The notes under the pieces: generated by a model
What the model saw: only the letters and a program-made list of their open reading frames with translations
What the model was told of the DNA's origin: nothing
The model's database searches: none
NCBI GenBank assembly: GCA_014376655.1
Contig: JACMRC010000157.1
Location: 1 to 7,280, forward strand
DNA length: 7,280 bases
Reading direction: 5' to 3'
Source of the DNA: Mucilaginibacter sp.
GTDB taxonomy: Bacteria; Bacteroidota; Bacteroidia; Sphingobacteriales; Sphingobacteriaceae
Shown here: positions 1-3,657 of the stretch, piece by piece
Position numbering within the stretch: position 1 is the first letter of the stretch
How the letters are laid out: each line of letters starts with the position of its first letter
Program-made: the position numbers and the translations under genes

Positions 1-1
1 A

Positions 2-193
2 AATGATGGTTATGATTTTATTGGGCTGGTTGGCCATAACCCGGGGATAGGACAGCTGCTTTATTACCTGACAGGTGAAGTACGTGATGTGCCGCCGGGT
101 GCTGTAGCTTTAATAGAATTTAATACCAAAACCTGGGCCGTCACAGGCGCTAAAACAGGGAAGCTGGTTTATTACGATACGCCGAAGGATTAG
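2..193 (+). CDS. SixA-like histidine phosphatase, C-terminal part (5' end outside window)
   Basis: An open frame enters from the left edge and ends at TAG 191-193, giving 63 residues. The visible part contains VGHNPGI, which carries the second conserved histidine of the histidine-phosphatase (phosphoglycerate mutase-like) fold. It then has a PPGAVALIEF segment and a W-A-V-T-G-A-K-T-G-K-L strand, as in the C-terminal half of SixA-type phosphohistidine phosphatases. Enzymes of this family remove phosphate from phosphohistidine proteins such as HPt domains, or act on small phosphoesters. The catalytic RHG motif and phosphohistidine nucleophile would lie upstream and cannot be seen, so substrate and activity are not testable here. 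Family members are about 160 residues long, so roughly 100 residues are missing. The stop codon overlaps that of the convergent ispD. The family assignment is fairly secure; the specific SixA role is inference. Confidence 0.75.
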   Translation, partial: NDGYDFIGLVGHNPGIGQLLYYLTGEVRDVPPGAVALIEFNTKTWAVTGAKTGKLVYYDTPKD

Positions 194-900
194 CTTATAC
201 TATTTTTCATCAACAACTCCGCAATAGCAATATCTTCCGGGAAAGTTATTTTAATATTCTGATAGCTGCCTTCTATTAAATTAATTTTGATGCCCGTTGC
301 CTCAACCACGCTGGCATCGTCCGTAAATTTAGGGTCGTAAGGCTGTTGATAGGCTTTTTTTAGCTGCGCAGATTGGAAAGTTTGCGGAGTTTGCACCAAA
401 TATATCTCCTCGCGGGTTAATGCTACCGAAACATTGCTTTTTAATTGCCTTATCGAGTCACGGCTTTTAACGGCCACCACGGCATTGCCGTTTGCGGTGG
501 CATGTTGGTATGATTCATCAATTATCTCGCGACTGGTAAGCGGGCGTACAGCATCATGTACTGCAATTATGGTATCAGTGTACGGTATCAGGTCCAGTCC
601 GTTTTTAACCGAATGAAAACGGGTATCGCCACCTGCAACTAATTGATAAGGGATAGTAAGATCATGCATCTCGCATAATTTGGTCCAATGATTATGGTAG
701 TTCGCGGGTAATACCACAATAAGGTTAGGCTTTGCGTTGCTATTGTAAAAGGCCAGCATAGTATGCATTAAAACAGGCACCCCGTTTAACGACATGAACT
801 GTTTAGGTATGGAAGACAACATACGGCTGCCCGAACCTCCCGCTACTATAATAACATAGTTTTTGGAGATATGAGACGTGAGATTTGAGAATTGAGACAT
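190..900 (-). CDS. ispD: 2-C-methyl-D-erythritol 4-phosphate cytidylyltransferase (IspD)
   Basis: IspD transfers CMP from CTP to methylerythritol 4-phosphate, the third step of the cytosolic MEP route to isoprenoid precursors. The 236-residue protein has the full motif set. A glycine-rich nucleotide loop VAGGSGSRM (19-27) is followed by PKQ, where R26 and K33 align with E. coli R20 and K27. It then has AGGDTRFHSV, HDAVRPL, the VQTPQTF segment, TDDASVVE, and a C-terminal NIKITFPEDIAIAE block. Length is normal for a stand-alone IspD, with no IspF fusion. ATG at 900 is preferred. An in-frame TTG at 912 would add four residues, and there is no ATG/GTG/TTG between residue 1 and the conserved core at about residue 15. 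Residues 2-12 (SQFSNLTSHIS) are encoded by a 7-bp intergenic-type repeat and are not family sequence. It lies downstream of queA on the same strand, but a terminator separates them. Its 3' end overlaps the convergent phosphatase gene by 4 bp. Confidence 0.95.
   Translation of the reverse strand: MSQFSNLTSHISKNYVIIVAGGSGSRMLSSIPKQFMSLNGVPVLMHTMLAFYNSNAKPNLIVVLPANYHNHWTKLCEMHDLTIPYQLVAGGDTRFHSVKNGLDLIPYTDTIIAVHDAVRPLTSREIIDESYQHATANGNAVVAVKSRDSIRQLKSNVSVALTREEIYLVQTPQTFQSAQLKKAYQQPYDPKFTDDASVVEATGIKINLIEGSYQNIKITFPEDIAIAELLMKNSIS
866..898. repeat. Heptamer (TGAG-core) array inside the ispD start
   Basis: GAG occurs at 866, 873, 880, 887 and 894, an exact 7-bp period. On the minus (coding) strand the unit reads TCTCANN, with variable last two bases and a decayed last unit. 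It has the same core as the arrays at 943-995 and 3594-3657, but here it lies within the reading frame of ispD, directly after the ATG. Because 7 is not a multiple of 3, the units are read in rotating frames, which gives the serine-rich peptide SQFSNLTSHIS. Confidence 0.85.
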
Positions 901-934
901 AATAAAGTTCAATAAATATCAGAATAATTGTGAC

Positions 935-968
935 AAAAAAAAATGTGAGACTGTTAAAGGTCTCACAT
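935..968 (-). terminator. Intrinsic terminator of queA built from heptamer repeat
   Basis: A perfect 9-bp stem is formed by ATGTGAGAC (943-951) and GTCTCACAT (960-968) around an 8-nt loop. Read on the minus strand, the direction of queA, the hairpin is followed at once by an uninterrupted run of T (complement of the A run ending at 942). This is the classic arrangement of a factor-independent terminator. It starts about 26 bp beyond the queA stop and ends about 35 bp before the ispD ATG, so it should uncouple ispD from queA. The stem arms are themselves units of the surrounding 7-bp repeat. Confidence 0.75.
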
Positions 969-995
969 CTCACATTTAATATCTCACATCTAATT
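943..995. repeat. Inverted heptamer array (TCTCACA) between queA and ispD
   Basis: On the plus strand CTC occurs at 962, 969 and 983, all in one 7-bp register. The units are TCTCACA (961-967), TCTCACA (968-974), a decayed TTTAATA (975-981), TCTCACA (982-988) and a decayed TCTAATT (989-995). The last unit overlaps the queA stop codon (complement of 994-996). One unit in opposite orientation (TGTGAGA, 944-950) supplies the other arm of the terminator stem. The plus-strand TGAG units of the ispD start lie further left in the same inverted orientation. Confidence 0.85.
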
Positions 996-2043
996 AGATG
1001 ATAAGCATGGCATCGCCATAGCTGTAAAAGCGGTATTTCTCTTTTATTGCCACTTCATATGCGTTCATTACATGATCATAACCGCCAAATGCCGATACCA
1101 TCATCAATAAAGTTGACTCGGGTGTGTGGAAGTTGGTGATCATTGAATTAGCAATGCTAAACTCGTACGGAGGGAATATGAATTTGCTGGTCCAGTCGTT
1201 AACCGGTTTTAATATCCTGCCTGCAGATACAGCCGACTCGATAGCGCGCATACTTGTTGTACCAACCGCGCAAACGCGTTTTTTACGTTCAATACCACGG
1301 TTTACAATGTCAGCTTGTTTTTGCTCGATGATGATCTGCTCAGAATCCATTTTATGTTTGGTAAGATCCTCAACCTCATCCTGGCGGAAAGTACCTAAAC
1401 CAACATGCAAGGTAACCTCGGCAAATTCAACACCTTTTAGTTCAAGGCGTTTCATTAGCTCGCGGCTAAAGTGTAGGCCGGCAGTAGGGGCGGCAACAGC
1501 ACCTTCGTGTTTAGCGAAAATGGTTTGGTAACGCTCTTTATCTTCGGCAGTAGCTTTACGTTTAATGTATTTTGGTAGTGGTGTTTCGCCTAATATCTCC
1601 ACGTTGCGACGGAACTCTTCTTCGGTGCCATCAAACAAAAAGCGGATAGTACGGCCACGTGATGTGGTATTATCAACTACTTCGGCAATTAACAGGTCGT
1701 CATCACCAAAATATAGTTTATTGCCTACACGTATTTTACGGGCCGGGTCAACCAATACGTCCCATAAACGTAATTCTTTATTTAACTCTCTTAACAGGAA
1801 TACTTCAATAGTAGCGCCTGTTTTTTCTTTATTGCCGTACATACGGGCAGGGAATACTTTGGTATTGTTAAGGATCATAACATCCTGGTCATCAAAGTAA
1901 TCTAAAACGTCTTTAAAAACCTTATGTTCAATCTTGCCTGAATCTTTGTGCAGTACCATTAAACGCGATTCGTCGCGGGTAGCAGCGGGAGTGTGTGCAA
2001 TTAATGATTCGGGTAAATTGAATTTAAATTGAGATAATTTCAT
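994..2043 (-). CDS. queA: S-adenosylmethionine:tRNA ribosyltransferase-isomerase (QueA)
   Basis: QueA transfers and isomerises the ribosyl moiety of S-adenosylmethionine onto 7-aminomethyl-7-deazaguanine at the tRNA wobble position, making epoxyqueuosine in the cytosol. The 349-residue protein is full length for the family and matches it end to end. Motifs in order are NNTKVFPARMYG (59-70), AAPTAGLHF (184-192), LHVGLGTFR (212-220), GTTSMRAIES (261-270), TNFHTPEST (303-311), VSAFGGYDH (316-324) and the C-terminal YRFYSYGDAMLI (337-348). The ATG at 2043 gives the expected MKLSQFKFNLPESLIA start, so the start is secure. No other queuosine gene is in view, so it appears as a single gene followed by its own terminator. 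A TACATTTG box lies 26 bp upstream of the ATG. Confidence 0.97.
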   Translation of the reverse strand: MKLSQFKFNLPESLIAHTPAATRDESRLMVLHKDSGKIEHKVFKDVLDYFDDQDVMILNNTKVFPARMYGNKEKTGATIEVFLLRELNKELRLWDVLVDPARKIRVGNKLYFGDDDLLIAEVVDNTTSRGRTIRFLFDGTEEEFRRNVEILGETPLPKYIKRKATAEDKERYQTIFAKHEGAVAAPTAGLHFSRELMKRLELKGVEFAEVTLHVGLGTFRQDEVEDLTKHKMDSEQIIIEQKQADIVNRGIERKKRVCAVGTTSMRAIESAVSAGRILKPVNDWTSKFIFPPYEFSIANSMITNFHTPESTLLMMVSAFGGYDHVMNAYEVAIKEKYRFYSYGDAMLII

Positions 2044-2069
2044 GCTTATATATATGAATTTTCAGGGCG

Positions 2070-2077
2070 CAAATGTA
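2070..2077 (-). promoter_or_regulatory. Candidate queA promoter -7 box (TACATTTG)
   Basis: On the minus strand TACATTTG fits the Bacteroidota -7 consensus TAnnTTTG and lies 26 bp before the queA ATG, implying a short leader of about 20 nt. No clear TTTG is seen at the expected -33 position. The upstream sequence there is the first GATTACAC repeat unit. Confidence 0.45.
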
Positions 2078-2091
2078 CAAATAAAATTATG

Positions 2092-2182
2092 GATTACACT
2101 GATTATTTGGTTGATTACACCGATAATGGTTTGATTACACTGATATGATTGTTGATTACACACATTATTTGATTGCACCGAT
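2092..2182. repeat. GATTACACYGAT direct repeats, about 21-bp period
   Basis: Five units start at 2092, 2113, 2133, 2154 and 2171. They read GATTACACTGAT, GATTACACCGAT, GATTACACTGAT, GATTACACACAT and GATTGCACCGAT. Spacings are 21, 20, 21 and 17 bp, with linkers resembling TATTTGGTT. The period is close to two helical turns, so most units face the same side of the helix. Confidence 0.8.
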
Positions 2183-2304
2183 TAGAGATAACTTTTTTAT
2201 TTTTAGGCTTATTAACTAATTGGTGTAACTTAATGCCAATATAAACATCTAACATATAACAACGTTTTTTTAATTGAGTTTGCCACCTTTAAAATCAAAT
2301 AGAA

Positions 2305-2338
2305 ATCAGTGCAATCCTAATTTAAAATCGGTGTAATC
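2305..2338. repeat. Inverted copies of the GATTACAC unit
   Basis: ATCAGTGCAATC (2305-2316) is the reverse complement of GATTGCACTGAT, an 11/12 match to the unit at 2171. ATCGGTGTAATC (2327-2338) is the exact reverse complement of the unit at 2113. The two lie 22 bp apart. With the direct units on the left, they bracket an AT-rich core of 122 bp. Confidence 0.8.
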
Positions 2339-2345
2339 GAGGTAT

Positions 2346-3593
2346 ATGATATTTTTAAAACTTTTTAGGGAAAGCTTTCTGTTTGCGTTTGATGCTTTAA
2401 GGCAAAACAAGCTGCGTACAATGCTATCATTATTGGGCGTTACCATAGGTATATTTACCATAATAGCGGTTTTTTCGGCTGTTGATACTTTGCGTGATAA
2501 CCTGCAAAAAAGCGTTAATAAACTGGGTAGCAATAGCGTATATGTTGAAAAATGGCCCTGGGTATCAGACGGCGAGTACCCATGGTGGAAATTTATGCAG
2601 CGCCCCGTTGCCAAGCTTAGAGACTTTCATGAACTGCAACAATGCAGCCAAACTGCCGAAGCGATATCATACGAAATTGGCATTGATAATCGTACCATAA
2701 AATATGGCAGTAATACGGTTGATGGTGCCCAGGTTGATGCCGCCACCCATGATCATAATAAAACCTGGAACTTTGATTTTCAGGACGGGCGCTACTTCAC
2801 CGAAATGGAATCGCAAACCGGCGCGCCGGTTACTATAATTGGTAATGATATTGCCGAAAACCTTTTCCCCGGTGGTACAGGTGTAGGTAAAAAAATAAAG
2901 GTAATGGGCAGGTATGTTACCATTATTGGCGTATTTGCCAAAGAGGGTAAAGATATGTTGGGCATCTCGGCAGATAAAGAAGTGCTGTTACCTTTAAATT
3001 TTGCTCACAACTTAATTGATGTACAGAATGAACGTTACCGCCCATCTGTTGTGGTACGTGGTAAAGAGGGTATACCTATTGAAGAAGTTAAAGGCGAGAT
3101 AAAAGGTTTAATGCGCTCTATCCGTAGCCTCAGGCCAAACCAGGATGATAATTTCGCTTTAAATGAAAGTACCATGCTGTCTGATCAGTTAGACATCGTT
3201 TTTAAGATAATTAACGTTGCCGGCTTTATAATAGGCTTGTTCTCTATGCTGGTAGGTGGTTTTGGTATTGCCAATATTATGTTCGTATCGGTAAAAGAGC
3301 GTACCAATATCATAGGCATCCAAAAATCACTGGGTGCAAAAAATTACTTTATATTATTGCAATTCCTCATCGAGTCTATCATACTTTGCTTAATGGGCGG
3401 CATAATAGGGATATTAATGGTATATGGCGGCACATTTATAGTAAAATGGCTGGCTGATATGCAGATCGTATTATATGCTAAAAATATTATTATAGGCTTG
3501 GTTTACTCTATCGGTATTGGATTAATATCGGGTATAGTACCGGCCTGGTTCGCCTCAAAACTTGATCCGGTTGAAGCAATAAGATCGAATTAG
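2346..3593 (+). CDS. MacB/FtsX-type ABC transporter permease
   Basis: This 415-residue inner-membrane protein has the MacB/LolC-type permease plan. A short cytoplasmic amphipathic start (FLFAFDALRQNKLRTML) leads to TM1 (about 26-46). A periplasmic domain of about 240 residues (47-286) follows, then TM2 (about 287-313), TM3 (about 338-360) and TM4 (about 379-401). The cytoplasmic coupling segment VSVKERTNIIGIQKSLGAK (314-332) and the C-terminal PAWFASKLDPVEAIR are the FtsX family signatures. Such permeases do not form a channel. With a separate ATPase they work as mechanotransmitters for export of peptides or antibiotics, or for lipoprotein release. No ATPase, membrane-fusion protein or outer-membrane partner lies beside it, so the substrate cannot be inferred. 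The ATG at 2346 gives the family-typical N-terminus. The gene is flanked upstream by GATTACAC repeats and downstream by a heptamer array. Confidence 0.9.
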   Translation: MIFLKLFRESFLFAFDALRQNKLRTMLSLLGVTIGIFTIIAVFSAVDTLRDNLQKSVNKLGSNSVYVEKWPWVSDGEYPWWKFMQRPVAKLRDFHELQQCSQTAEAISYEIGIDNRTIKYGSNTVDGAQVDAATHDHNKTWNFDFQDGRYFTEMESQTGAPVTIIGNDIAENLFPGGTGVGKKIKVMGRYVTIIGVFAKEGKDMLGISADKEVLLPLNFAHNLIDVQNERYRPSVVVRGKEGIPIEEVKGEIKGLMRSIRSLRPNQDDNFALNESTMLSDQLDIVFKIINVAGFIIGLFSMLVGGFGIANIMFVSVKERTNIIGIQKSLGAKNYFILLQFLIESIILCLMGGIIGILMVYGGTFIVKWLADMQIVLYAKNIIIGLVYSIGIGLISGIVPAWFASKLDPVEAIRSN

Positions 3594-3657
3594 TTAAGTG
3601 GTGAGTTTTGAGTAGTGAGTTTTTTAACTCATAACTCATCAACCAAAACTCACTACT
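3594..3657. repeat. Inverted heptamer array at the convergent permease/kinase junction
   Basis: The left arm has GAG at 3603, 3610 and 3617, and the right arm has CTC at 3628, 3635 and 3649. Each arm keeps an exact 7-bp register, with a decayed unit at 3642. The arms can form a 13-bp perfect stem (3611-3623 with 3645-3657). In a shifted register they can instead form a hairpin of 3609-3621 with 3626-3638, with 12 of 13 positions paired counting one G-T and a TTTT loop. The array begins right after the permease stop and runs into the kinase stop codon (complement of 3656-3658). There is no T run after the stem on either strand, so it is not a textbook terminator, although it sits where one would be expected. 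Confidence 0.8.

Larger units (their letters stand above)
2044..2345. other. Repeat-rich divergent intergenic region, queA / ABC permease
   Basis: This 302-bp stretch contains no plausible gene. From left to right it holds a candidate queA promoter (2070-2077), five direct GATTACAC-type units (2092-2182), and an AT-rich 122-bp core (2183-2304) with a decayed inverted unit ATTGGTGTAACT at 2219-2230. Two well-preserved inverted units follow (2305-2338), ending 7 bp before the permease ATG. I could not identify a convincing plus-strand TAnnTTTG promoter for the permease. A short GAGG precedes its ATG, but at only 3 nt spacing, which is too close for a confident ribosome binding site. Confidence 0.7.

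Noticed and set aside
866..898. Phase-variable switch of ispD by slippage of the 7-bp repeat
   Set aside because: The units differ from each other in their last bases, which makes slippage unlikely, and ispD is expected to be essential where the MEP pathway is the only isoprenoid route. An accidental repeat capture fits better.
901..912. TTG at 912 as the ispD start
   Set aside because: It would add only four residues, has no supporting ribosome binding site, and an ATG lies 12 bp downstream in frame.
2044..2091. PreQ1 riboswitch in front of queA
   Set aside because: The likely leader is only about 20 nt after the TACATTTG box and has no stem-loop plus A-rich tail of the preQ1 type.
2092..2182. 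CRISPR-like regularly spaced repeats
   Set aside because: The repeated unit is only 12 bp with linkers of about 5-9 bp that resemble one another. There are no unique spacers and no cas genes.
2183..2304. Small RNA or small gene in the core between the inverted GATTACAC units
   Set aside because: No open frame of meaningful length, no promoter match and no strong hairpin could be seen; it is simply AT-rich.
3594..3657. Conventional bidirectional intrinsic terminator
   Set aside because: The stem is strong but neither strand has a T run after it; only the loop contains T residues. It is recorded as a repeat rather than a terminator.
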